The notes beneath the pieces were generated by a model. That model was given only the letters and a program-made list of their open reading frames with translations, made no database searches and was not told the origin of the DNA. Source: Nocardia asteroides (GTDB lineage: Bacteria; Actinomycetota; Actinomycetes; Mycobacteriales; Mycobacteriaceae). From it: DNA of 64,000 bases. The stretch lies in assembly GCF_021183625.1 (NCBI RefSeq), contig NZ_CP089214.1, positions 4,836,001-4,900,000 on the forward strand, in the 5' to 3' direction. Numbering within the stretch: the stretch's first letter is position 1; every line of letters starts with the position of its first letter. The position numbers and the translations under genes are program-made. This document shows positions 34,180-41,933 of this stretch, piece after piece.

Positions 34180-35585
34180 GCCACCCCCGGCATCGCCCGC
34201 TCACCCGGACGGCCGGGGCGGTCACGATCATCGCGGGGTTCCTGGCGGCGACGCTCGCCCCGGCCGCCGCGATCGGGCCGCCCCCGATCGACCAGGGCGC
34301 GCTCGGCGCGGCGCAGGGGCTCAGCGGCAGGCCGGCGCCGCTGGAGCCGACCGAGCAGCGCTCGCTCTGCGCCGAGCCGCTGCTGGTCGGCGGGGCCCCG
34401 CAGGAGCCGCCGCTGGCGCAGCGCATGCTCGATCTCCCCGCGGCCTGGCAGTTCAGCAGGGGCGGTGGGCAGAAGGTGGCGGTGATCGACACCGGCGTCA
34501 ACCGGCACCCGCGGCTGCCCCGGCTGCAGCCGGGCGGCGACTACGTCGCGGACAGCGACGGCACCGTCGACTGCGACGGCCACGGCACCCTGGTCGCAGG
34601 CATCATCGGCGCGCAGCCCAGCCTCGAGGACGCCTTCGCGGGGGTGGCGCCGGACGCCGAGATCCTCGCCATCCGGCAGCTCAGCCTGGCCTACGAGCGC
34701 AAGGACAGCAACAACCGCAACGAGCGCGGCGAGATCCGCAGCGAGGGCTACGGCAGCGTGCTCACCCTGGCGGGCGCGGTGGTGCGCGCCGCCGACATGG
34801 GCGCCACCGTCATCAACATCTCCGAGGTCGCCTGCAGCTCGGCGGGTTCGGACTCCTCGGACGGCGCGCTCGGCGCTGCCGTGCGCTACGCGTACGAGCG
34901 CAACGTGGTCGTGGTCGCCGCGGCGGGCAACGTGGAGAGCGACGGCGCCTGCCGGAACCAGAACGAGGGCACCGGCTGGGAGGCCGTCGGCACCGTGGCG
35001 AGCCCGGCCTGGTTCACCCCGTACGTGCTCGCGGTCGGCTCGGTGGACGCCGACGGCAAGCCCTCCGAGCTGTCGCTGCACGGCCCGTGGGTCGGCGTCG
35101 CGGCGATCGGCCGCAACATCGTCTCGCTGGACAGCAAGCCGGGCGGGGCCGGACTCGTCGACGGCGTGCAGACCACCGACGGCATCCGCAGCGTGGACGG
35201 CACCAGCTTCGCGGCCCCCTACGTGGCCGGGCTGGCCGCGCTGGTCCGGGCGCGCTTCCCGGAGCTGAACGCCCAACAGGTCATGGATCGGATCACCCGG
35301 ACCGCGCAGAGCCCGGGGACCGGGCGCGACGACGCCGTCGGCGCCGGGCTCATCGACCCGGTCGCCGCGCTCACCGCGCCGCTGCCGGAGCAGCCGGTCG
35401 GCGCGGCGGCGGACGTCGGCCGGGCGATCGCGGCGCCGGTGTACCCGGCCGGGCCGGACCCGCGGCCGCGCCGGATCGCGGTGATCGGCTCGATCGTCTG
35501 TCTCGCGGGGCTGGCGATCGGCGTCGCGGTGAGCCTGCCCTACCGGCGCAGACGCCGGGACATCGAGGCCGAACTCGCCCCCTGA
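34176..35585 (+). CDS. mycP: ESX membrane-anchored mycosin protease
   Basis: 469 residues. A signal peptide (TAGAVTIIAGFLAATLAPAA) is followed by the mycosin propeptide-like extension and a subtilisin domain with the triad Asp105 (VIDTG), His136 (DGHGT) and Ser344 (GTSFAAP). A C-terminal membrane anchor (IAVIGSIVCLAGLAIGVAV) with an Arg-rich cytosolic end follows. MycP stabilises the ESX pore and cleaves some substrates outside the membrane. Cysteines at CAEP and DCDGH could form the family disulfide. The start overlaps the eccD stop, so the two are coupled; eccC follows after 45 bases. Confidence 0.95.
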   Translation: MSHPRHRPLTRTAGAVTIIAGFLAATLAPAAAIGPPPIDQGALGAAQGLSGRPAPLEPTEQRSLCAEPLLVGGAPQEPPLAQRMLDLPAAWQFSRGGGQKVAVIDTGVNRHPRLPRLQPGGDYVADSDGTVDCDGHGTLVAGIIGAQPSLEDAFAGVAPDAEILAIRQLSLAYERKDSNNRNERGEIRSEGYGSVLTLAGAVVRAADMGATVINISEVACSSAGSDSSDGALGAAVRYAYERNVVVVAAAGNVESDGACRNQNEGTGWEAVGTVASPAWFTPYVLAVGSVDADGKPSELSLHGPWVGVAAIGRNIVSLDSKPGGAGLVDGVQTTDGIRSVDGTSFAAPYVAGLAALVRARFPELNAQQVMDRITRTAQSPGTGRDDAVGAGLIDPVAALTAPLPEQPVGAAADVGRAIAAPVYPAGPDPRPRRIAVIGSIVCLAGLAIGVAVSLPYRRRRRDIEAELAP

Positions 35586-35630
35586 CCCCGGCCACCGCCA
35601 GCCCGACCCGCTCGAACCATCGAAGGACCC

Positions 35631-38600
35631 ATGGCTACCGAAGGTTTCGTCCGACGCCCCCGCATCGCCCCGCCGCGCGCGCCCGGCGGCGAGGTGGCGT
35701 TGACCGCGCCGCCGGAGGTGCCGCGGCCGCTGCCCGCGCCGCTCATGATGAAGCTCATGCCGGTGGTCATGGTGATCGCCATGGTCGGCATGATCGCGAT
35801 GATGGCGATGATGGGCCGCAACCTGCTCGCCAACCCGTTCATGATGATGTTCCCGCTGATGATGGTCATGTCGATGGTCGGCATGATGGCCGGGTACCGG
35901 GGCGGCGGCGGCAAGCGCGCGGTCGAGCTGAACGAGGAGCGCAAGGACTACTTCCGCTACCTCGACCAGATCCGCAGGGAGGTCAGGCGCACCGGGGGCA
36001 AGCAGCTGGAGACGCTGGTCTGGAGCCACCCCGACCCGGCCGACCTGCCCTCGCTGGTCGGGACGCGGCGGATGTGGGAGCGCCGCCCCAACGACCCCGA
36101 CTTCGGGCACGTGCGGGTCGGGATCGGCAGCCACCGCCTCGCCACCAAGCTGGCCCGCCCGGAGACCGGCCCGCTGGAGGACCTGGAGCCGGTCTCCACC
36201 GTTGCGCTGCGCCGGTTCGTGCGCACCCACTCGGTGGTGCACACGCTGCCCACCGCGGTCTCGCTGCGCGCCTTCCCCGCGCTGAACATCGAGGGCCCCA
36301 CCGACGAGGCGCGGATGCTGGTGCGCGCCATGCTCATGGAGCTGGTCACCTTCCACGGCCCCGACCACCTGGCCATCGCCATCGTCTGCGCCGACCCGGA
36401 CGGGGCGTGGGGCTGGACCAAATGGCTGCCGCACCTGCAGCATCCGAGCCAGCGCGACGGCATGGGCAGCGCCAGGATGCTCTACACCTCGCTCGGCGAG
36501 CTGGAGACGGCGCTGCAGGGGGAGCTGCTCGAGCGCGGCCGCTTCATGCGCAACCCGCAGCCGACCCAGGGCAGGCTGCACCTGGTCGTCGTGATCGACG
36601 ACGGCTACGTGAACGGCGGCGAGCGGCTGATCAGCGAGTCCGGGCTGGACTCGGTCACCGTTCTCGACCTAACCGCCCCCGAGGGCGGGCTCGCCGCCCG
36701 CCGCGGCCTGCAACTGCTGGTCGGCAACGGCGACGTCTCCGCGCGCAGCGCGGCGGGGGTGGAGCGGTTCGCCGCCGCCGACGCCGTCGAGGTCGCCGAG
36801 GCGGCGGCGCTGGCCCGCGGCCTCGCCCGCTACCGGCTCGCCACCGCGGCGCAGATCGTCAGCCTCGGCGAGGGCTCGGTCTCCGATCCGGGGCTGATGT
36901 CGCTGCTCCGCATCCCGGACGCCGCGCAGATCGACCCGGCCCGGGTCTGGCGCCCGCGCACCGCGCGCGAGCGGCTGCGGGTGCCGATCGGCATCACCCC
37001 GGACGGCACCCCGGTCGAACTCGATATCAAGGAGTCCGCCGAGAACGGCATGGGCCCGCACGGCCTCTGCATCGGCGCCACCGGCTCCGGCAAATCCGAA
37101 TTCCTGCGCACGCTGGTGCTCTCGCTGGTCACCACGCACTCCCCGGACGCGCTGAACCTGGTGCTCGTCGACTTCAAGGGCGGCGCGACCTTCCTCGGCC
37201 TCGACCCGCTGCCGCACGTCGCGGCGGTGATCACCAACCTGGAGGACGAGCTCGCGCTGGTCGACCGCATGAAGGACGCGCTGGCGGGCGAGATGAACCG
37301 GCGCCAGGAGCTGCTCCGCTCGGCGGGCAACTACGCCAACGTCACCGACTACGAGAAGGCGCGCGCCGCCGGGGTGCCGCTCGACCCGCTGCCCGCGCTC
37401 TTCATCGTGGTCGACGAGTTCTCCGAGCTGCTCTCGCAGAAGCCGGATTTCGCCGAGCTGTTCGTCATGATCGGCAGGCTCGGCCGCTCGCTGCACGTGC
37501 ACCTGCTGCTCGCCTCGCAGCGGCTGGAGGAGAACAAGCTGCGCGGCCTGGAGTCGCACCTCTCGTACCGGATCGGGCTGCGCACCTTCTCCGCCAACGA
37601 GTCCCGCGCGGTGCTCGGCATCACCGACGCCTACCACCTGCCCAGCGTGCCCGGCTCCGGGTACCTGAAGAGCGACGCCTCGGATCCGCTGCGCTTCAAC
37701 GCCTCCTACGTCTCCGGGCCGTACGTGGCCCCGCTCGGCGGTGGCGGCGACGAGGGCGGGCCGGTCGCCGGTGGCAGGCCGACGGTCTTCACCGCGGCGG
37801 CGGTGGAGATGGCCGAGCCACCCGCCGACGCGCTGCTCGACGACGACCCGCTCGGCCTGCCCCCACCGCCGCCTGCGGGCGCGCGGCCCGAGCTGCCGCC
37901 ACCGCCCGGCAGGCCGATGCCGGGCGAGGAGGGCGTCCCGGACAGCCTGCTCACCGTGGTGGTCAAGCGGCTCACCGGGCACGGCAGGCCCGCGCACGAG
38001 GTCTGGCTGCCGCCGCTGGAGGAGTCGCCGACCGTCGACATGCTGCTGCCCGACCCGGACTGGCGCTCGCCGGTGAACCGGCACGGCCAGCTCTGGATGC
38101 CGATCGGCGTCATCGACAAGCCCTACGAGCAGCGCCGTGACGTGCTCACCGTCAGCCTGGCCGGTGCGCAGGGCAACGTGGCCGTCGTCGGCGGCCCGCA
38201 GTCCGGCAAGTCGACAACGCTGCGCGCCATCGTGCTGGCCGCCGCGGCCACGCACACCCCCGAACAGGTGCAGTTCTACTGCCTCGACTTCGGCGGCGGC
38301 AGCATGGCCGGGCTCGCGGGCATCCCGCACGTCGGCTCGGTCGCGGGCAGGCTCGACGGCGACCGGGTGCGCCGCACCGTCGCCGAGCTGACCACACTCC
38401 TGCGGGAGCGCGAGCAGCGCTTCGCCGAGCGCGGGATCGAGTCCATGGTCGACTTCCGGCGGCGCAAATTCGCTGCCGCGCAGCATGTTCCGGAGGGAGC
38501 GGCCTCGCCGGGGAACCCGCTCGCCGACGACCGCTTCGGCGACGTCTTCCTGGTGATCGACGGCTGGGCCGTGATCCGCGAGGAGTTCGACTCGCTGGAG

Positions 38601-39710
38601 TCGCAGATCAACGCCATCGCCGCGCAGGGGCTGTCGTACGGCATCCACCTGGTGATCGGGGCGAACCGCTGGGGCGAGATCCGCCCGGTGGTCAAGGACC
38701 AGATCGGCACCAGGCTGGAGCTGCGGCTCGGTGACCCGTCGGACTCGGAGATGGGCAGGCGGGTCGCGCACCAGGTGCCGGTCGGCAAACCCGGCCGCGG
38801 CCTCACCCCCGACCACCTGCACATGCTCATCGCGCTGCCCCGGCTCGACTCCGACTCCAACCCCGAGACGGTGGCCGAAGGCGTCACCGCCGCCCGCGCC
38901 GGGCTGGAGCTGGTGCACCCGAGGCACCGGGCGCCGCAGGTGCGGATGCTGCCGCAGCAGCTCGACCGCGCCGAGCTGCTCGCCGCCGCCGCGGCGGCCG
39001 GGATCGAGCCGAGCCCGACCAGGCTCGTCGTCGGGCTCGGCGAGTCCGCGCTGCAACCGCTGGTCCTCGACTTCGGGGCGGAGCCGCACTTCATGGCCTT
39101 CGCCGACGTGGAGTCCGGGAAGACGACGCTGCTGCGCAATATCGCCATGGGCATCGTGGAGAACGCGACGCCGGACGAGGCCAAGATCATCATGATCGAC
39201 TACCGGCGCACCATGCTCGGCGTGGTCGAGGGCGAGCACCTGGCCGGGTACTCCACCTCCTCGCAGACCTGCGCGCCGATGATCCAGGAGGTCGCCGGGT
39301 ACCTGAGCAAGCGCATCCCGGACTCCGACATCACCCCGCAGCAGCTGCGCGAGCGCAGCTGGTGGAGCGGGCCGGAGATCTACGTGCTCGTCGACGACTA
39401 CGACATGGTCGTCACCGGCGGCATCAACCCGTTCGCCACGCTCATGGAGTACTTCCCGCAGGCCCGCGACATCGGGCTGCACTTCGTCGTCACCCGGCGC
39501 ATGGGCGGCGTCTCTCGCGCGCTCTTCGACCCGATCATCGGCGGGCTGAAGAACCTCTCGGTCGAGACGCTGATCATGAGCGGCTCGCGGGACGAGGGGA
39601 AGCTGATCGGCGACGTGCGGCCCATGCGGCTGCCCCCGGGGCGCGGGGTGCTGGTCTCGCGCAGCCGGGAGCAGGAGATGGTGCAGATCGCCTACCTGCC
39701 CCCGCTGTAG
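35631..39710 (+). CDS. eccC: ESX FtsK/SpoIIIE-type motor EccC, undivided
   Basis: 1,359 residues. Two N-terminal transmembrane helices rich in methionine (MMKLMPVVMVIAMVGMIAMM, then FMMMFPLMMVMSMVGMM) precede three ATPase domains with Walker A GATGSGKS (about residue 482), GGPQSGKS (853) and ADVESGKT (1158). The undivided form corresponds to EccCa plus EccCb fused. EccC powers export and recognises Esx signals through its last domain. In the third Walker A the usual first glycine is alanine, which may make it a binding rather than a hydrolysing site. GAAGGA lies five bases before the ATG. Confidence 0.95.
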   Translation: MATEGFVRRPRIAPPRAPGGEVALTAPPEVPRPLPAPLMMKLMPVVMVIAMVGMIAMMAMMGRNLLANPFMMMFPLMMVMSMVGMMAGYRGGGGKRAVELNEERKDYFRYLDQIRREVRRTGGKQLETLVWSHPDPADLPSLVGTRRMWERRPNDPDFGHVRVGIGSHRLATKLARPETGPLEDLEPVSTVALRRFVRTHSVVHTLPTAVSLRAFPALNIEGPTDEARMLVRAMLMELVTFHGPDHLAIAIVCADPDGAWGWTKWLPHLQHPSQRDGMGSARMLYTSLGELETALQGELLERGRFMRNPQPTQGRLHLVVVIDDGYVNGGERLISESGLDSVTVLDLTAPEGGLAARRGLQLLVGNGDVSARSAAGVERFAAADAVEVAEAAALARGLARYRLATAAQIVSLGEGSVSDPGLMSLLRIPDAAQIDPARVWRPRTARERLRVPIGITPDGTPVELDIKESAENGMGPHGLCIGATGSGKSEFLRTLVLSLVTTHSPDALNLVLVDFKGGATFLGLDPLPHVAAVITNLEDELALVDRMKDALAGEMNRRQELLRSAGNYANVTDYEKARAAGVPLDPLPALFIVVDEFSELLSQKPDFAELFVMIGRLGRSLHVHLLLASQRLEENKLRGLESHLSYRIGLRTFSANESRAVLGITDAYHLPSVPGSGYLKSDASDPLRFNASYVSGPYVAPLGGGGDEGGPVAGGRPTVFTAAAVEMAEPPADALLDDDPLGLPPPPPAGARPELPPPPGRPMPGEEGVPDSLLTVVVKRLTGHGRPAHEVWLPPLEESPTVDMLLPDPDWRSPVNRHGQLWMPIGVIDKPYEQRRDVLTVSLAGAQGNVAVVGGPQSGKSTTLRAIVLAAAATHTPEQVQFYCLDFGGGSMAGLAGIPHVGSVAGRLDGDRVRRTVAELTTLLREREQRFAERGIESMVDFRRRKFAAAQHVPEGAASPGNPLADDRFGDVFLVIDGWAVIREEFDSLESQINAIAAQGLSYGIHLVIGANRWGEIRPVVKDQIGTRLELRLGDPSDSEMGRRVAHQVPVGKPGRGLTPDHLHMLIALPRLDSDSNPETVAEGVTAARAGLELVHPRHRAPQVRMLPQQLDRAELLAAAAAAGIEPSPTRLVVGLGESALQPLVLDFGAEPHFMAFADVESGKTTLLRNIAMGIVENATPDEAKIIMIDYRRTMLGVVEGEHLAGYSTSSQTCAPMIQEVAGYLSKRIPDSDITPQQLRERSWWSGPEIYVLVDDYDMVVTGGINPFATLMEYFPQARDIGLHFVVTRRMGGVSRALFDPIIGGLKNLSVETLIMSGSRDEGKLIGDVRPMRLPPGRGVLVSRSREQEMVQIAYLPPL

Positions 39711-39737
39711 GGCGAGCCGCGGGGCCTCCGCTCGCGG

Positions 39738-40337
39738 TTACCCGGTTGCCGGGTGGCGGAGCGCGGGCAGGGTGGTGGGCCAGGTGTCGACCCGGCGCTC
39801 GAAGAGCGCGCGGGAGGGGCCGTGGGCGGGTGGGCCCGCGATCCGGGCGAGGTGGAATCCGGCGTCGCGGTAGTAGGCGTGCAGTCCGGCGTTGGTGGTC
39901 CAGGCGTCGAGCCGGACCCAGTCCAGGCCGTCGCCGCGGGCGAGGGCGGCGGCGTGCGCGAGCAGCCGGTGCCCGATGCCGTGCCCGGCGAAGGCGGCGT
40001 CCACGATCATGAAGTGCGCGATCACCGCCTCGGCGAGCTCGGCGGGCGTCCACAGGTCCCGGTCGGCGCGCCGGTCGACGGTGATCGTGCCCGCCACCTC
40101 GCCACCCAGCTCGGCGACCCAGGTGTGGCCGCGCTCGATCGCCCGCCCGGCCGCCCGTGCGAAGGCCGCGATCTCGAGCCCGCGCCCCGCCGCCGTCCAC
40201 TGGTCCTCGCCGCGCGCGACCAGCCAGCGGGTCCGGCGCAGCCGGAGCAGGCAGAGCAGCGCCAACTCGTCGCGGCGGGCACGCCGGATGAGCAGCGTTC
40301 CCGGCCGCACGGCGCGGGCCGGGGCCGGCGCTGTCAC
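39738..40337 (-). CDS. GNAT-family acetyltransferase
   Basis: 199 residues from GTG 40337, which overlaps the upstream gntR stop (GTGA). IRRARRDELALLCLLRLRR opens the fold; HFMIVDAAFAGHGIGHRLLA is the acetyl-CoA binding loop (motif A, Q/RxxGxG/A-like as G-H-G-I-G), and LDAWTTNAGLHAYYRDAGF is motif B. Substrate is unknown. The tight coupling with the GntR/HutC regulator suggests that both respond to the same small molecule. It is convergent with eccC, with a short GC-rich inverted repeat (39712-39735) between the two. Confidence 0.8.
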   Translation of the reverse strand: MTAPAPARAVRPGTLLIRRARRDELALLCLLRLRRTRWLVARGEDQWTAAGRGLEIAAFARAAGRAIERGHTWVAELGGEVAGTITVDRRADRDLWTPAELAEAVIAHFMIVDAAFAGHGIGHRLLAHAAALARGDGLDWVRLDAWTTNAGLHAYYRDAGFHLARIAGPPAHGPSRALFERRVDTWPTTLPALRHPATG

Positions 40338-41137
40338 GAAGCGGAGGCGGGCACGGGCGACTCCAGGGTGCGGGCGATGACCGCGACCCCGGCCGGGTCG
40401 CCCAGCTGGTAGGCGAGCCGGTTGCGGGTGGCGAGGCAGCGGTGCCTGGTCGCCCTGGTGACCCGGCGCTGGTTGGCGCCGATCCGCAGGTGGTCGAGCA
40501 GGATGGTGCCGGGCACGATGTTCAGCACCGCCGCCTCGGCCACGCTCGCGGGCCGGGCGGAGACGGTGTCGCGGTGCGCGGTCTCGCCGTGCCCGCGCTC
40601 GGCCAGCCTGCGGGTGGTGCCCTCCGGGATGTCGTGCGGCACGTCGGCGCCGATCGCCTCGGCCAGCTCCCGCGCGAAGAAGCTGACCTCCCACGACCAC
40701 GGCTCGTTGTCCAGGTACTGCACCACCGTGCGGGCCATCACCCAGGAATCCGGCGCCACCCCGAGCCAGCCGCCGACCTCGGCGCCCGCGGGCTCCATCC
40801 GCGCGCTGAACTCCTTCGCCGGCTCGCGCCCCGCCGCCCGCGCGATCTCGGAGAAGATGTCGTGCGCCGAGCGCGGCCGGTCCGGGCGGATGTGGTCGGT
40901 GACCACCGATTCCAGGATCTCCCGGCTGCGCACGATGGTGCCGCGCGAGGTCGCCGTGTACACCAGGTTCTCGGTGACGAGCACCTGGATGGCGTGGCGC
41001 GCGGTGGTGATCGAGACGCCCATGCGCTCGGCCAGCTCGACGTGGCTGGGTAAGCGGTCGCCCGGCTGCCAGGTGCCGCCCCGGATCTGCTCGCGCAGCA
41101 GGTCGGCGATGCGCTGGTAGGTCGGGCCGTCCGCCAT
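40334..41137 (-). CDS. GntR-family (HutC/UTRA) transcriptional regulator
   Basis: 267 residues from MADGPTYQRIADLLREQIRG. The winged helix-turn-helix (LPSHVELAERMGVSITTARH, then AIQVLVTENLVYTATSRG) occupies the first 75 residues. The rest matches a UTRA ligand-binding domain (WVMARTVVQYLDNEPWSWEV, then EGTTRRLAERG). Start 41137 is chosen because GAGGGAG lies five bases upstream and the helix-turn-helix begins properly; the frame extends to 41221. Regulated ligand is unknown. A GTGT-N4-ACAC site lies about 25 bases upstream, suitable for autoregulation. Confidence 0.85.
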   Translation of the reverse strand: MADGPTYQRIADLLREQIRGGTWQPGDRLPSHVELAERMGVSITTARHAIQVLVTENLVYTATSRGTIVRSREILESVVTDHIRPDRPRSAHDIFSEIARAAGREPAKEFSARMEPAGAEVGGWLGVAPDSWVMARTVVQYLDNEPWSWEVSFFARELAEAIGADVPHDIPEGTTRRLAERGHGETAHRDTVSARPASVAEAAVLNIVPGTILLDHLRIGANQRRVTRATRHRCLATRNRLAYQLGDPAGVAVIARTLESPVPASAS

Positions 41138-41162
41138 CGGGCTCCCTCGGTGCTGGGCAACA

Positions 41163-41174
41163 GTGTGGTTACAC
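41163..41174 (-). promoter_or_regulatory. Candidate GntR operator
   Basis: GTGT (41163-41166), GGTT, ACAC (41171-41174) form an inverted repeat that keeps the GT/AC ends seen in GntR-family operators. It lies about 25 bases upstream of the gntR start. A second palindrome, TTCGGCCGAA, is at 41237-41246. Autorepression is inferred. Confidence 0.35.
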
Positions 41175-41299
41175 GCTTGTCGATGGCATCGCATACCCAT
41201 CGGTCTTCCGAGTAAAACCATCGGCCGACAAGGAATTTCGGCCGAACCGCCGCTGCATAACGCTTCGGAAACGGGCTCCGGTCGCGGGCGGGGCTTCGC

Positions 41300-41348
41300 T
41301 TGACAGGGTCTTTCTGAGGTTTAGTGTAATGAACGTTCTGAACGTTCT
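41300..41348 (+). promoter_or_regulatory. Promoter with tandem GAACGTTCT operator-like repeat
   Basis: TTGACA (41300-41305) is a perfect -35 and TGTAAT (41325-41330) a five-of-six -10, with a long 19-base spacer. Directly after it GAACGTTCT occurs twice in tandem (41331-41348); each contains the palindrome GAACGTTC. This places a double regulator site on the expected transcription start, 36 bases before the next gene. The regulator is unknown. Confidence 0.5.
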
Positions 41349-41383
41349 GATCCGGTGTTGTGCGGCGATGACTGCGAGGCAAC

Positions 41384-41914
41384 GTGGCAGGTTCGGATAG
41401 TTCTACGGTCGTGAAGACCTTTCCCGGTGCGGCCAGGGGTGCCGATCCGGGGGATCGGGCCTCGGAAACGGGGCAGCTACCTTTTTCCGATCTCCTTCTC
41501 CGTGCGCTGCGGGGGCATCGGGTGGTGGGCGGACCGCTGCTCTGGTTCGCCCGCGACCTGGCGGTGCTGCACGAGCGGCGCATCGGCCCCGGCGGCCCGG
41601 AGTCGCCGATCGCGTCGGCGGCGCTGCTCGAGATCGATCGCCGCAGAGGCGAACTCGTAATGGCGATCGACGACTGGGTGGCGCGCAGCGTGCCCGAGCA
41701 CCGGCTCGGCGCGACCCTGCACACCGAGACCATCGGCGCGGTGATCGACCGCCTCGCCGAGTCCTCGGTGCGCGCGCACCGCGCGCTGATGAGCCTCGAC
41801 GCCGACGACGACCGGCTGCACAGCGCCTGGCACCACCTGGCCGAGCTGAGCGACGGCTACGACGACCTGGTGCGCGACGTGCTCGAGGGCAGGCGCAGGC
41901 TCCCGGAGTGGTGA
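41384..41914 (+). CDS. DUF4254-type protein
   Basis: 176 residues, GTG start with GCGAGG upstream. ALRGHRVVGGPLLWFARDLA, IDRRRGELVMAIDDWVARSV and LHTETIGAVIDRLAESSVRA give an all-helical layout matching my memory of DUF4254 proteins, which have no known reaction. Charged helices without signal or membrane segments suggest a cytosolic protein. It has its own promoter with the tandem repeat and is convergent with the MinD-like gene that follows. Confidence 0.6.
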   Translation: MAGSDSSTVVKTFPGAARGADPGDRASETGQLPFSDLLLRALRGHRVVGGPLLWFARDLAVLHERRIGPGGPESPIASAALLEIDRRRGELVMAIDDWVARSVPEHRLGATLHTETIGAVIDRLAESSVRAHRALMSLDADDDRLHSAWHHLAELSDGYDDLVRDVLEGRRRLPEW

Positions 41915-41933
41915 GGGCCCGCGCGGCGCGGGC

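Noticed and set aside
39712..39735. Terminator between eccC and the acetyltransferase gene
   Set aside because: GCGAGC/GCTCGC arms are only six bases with a 12-base loop; too weak to list as a feature on its own.
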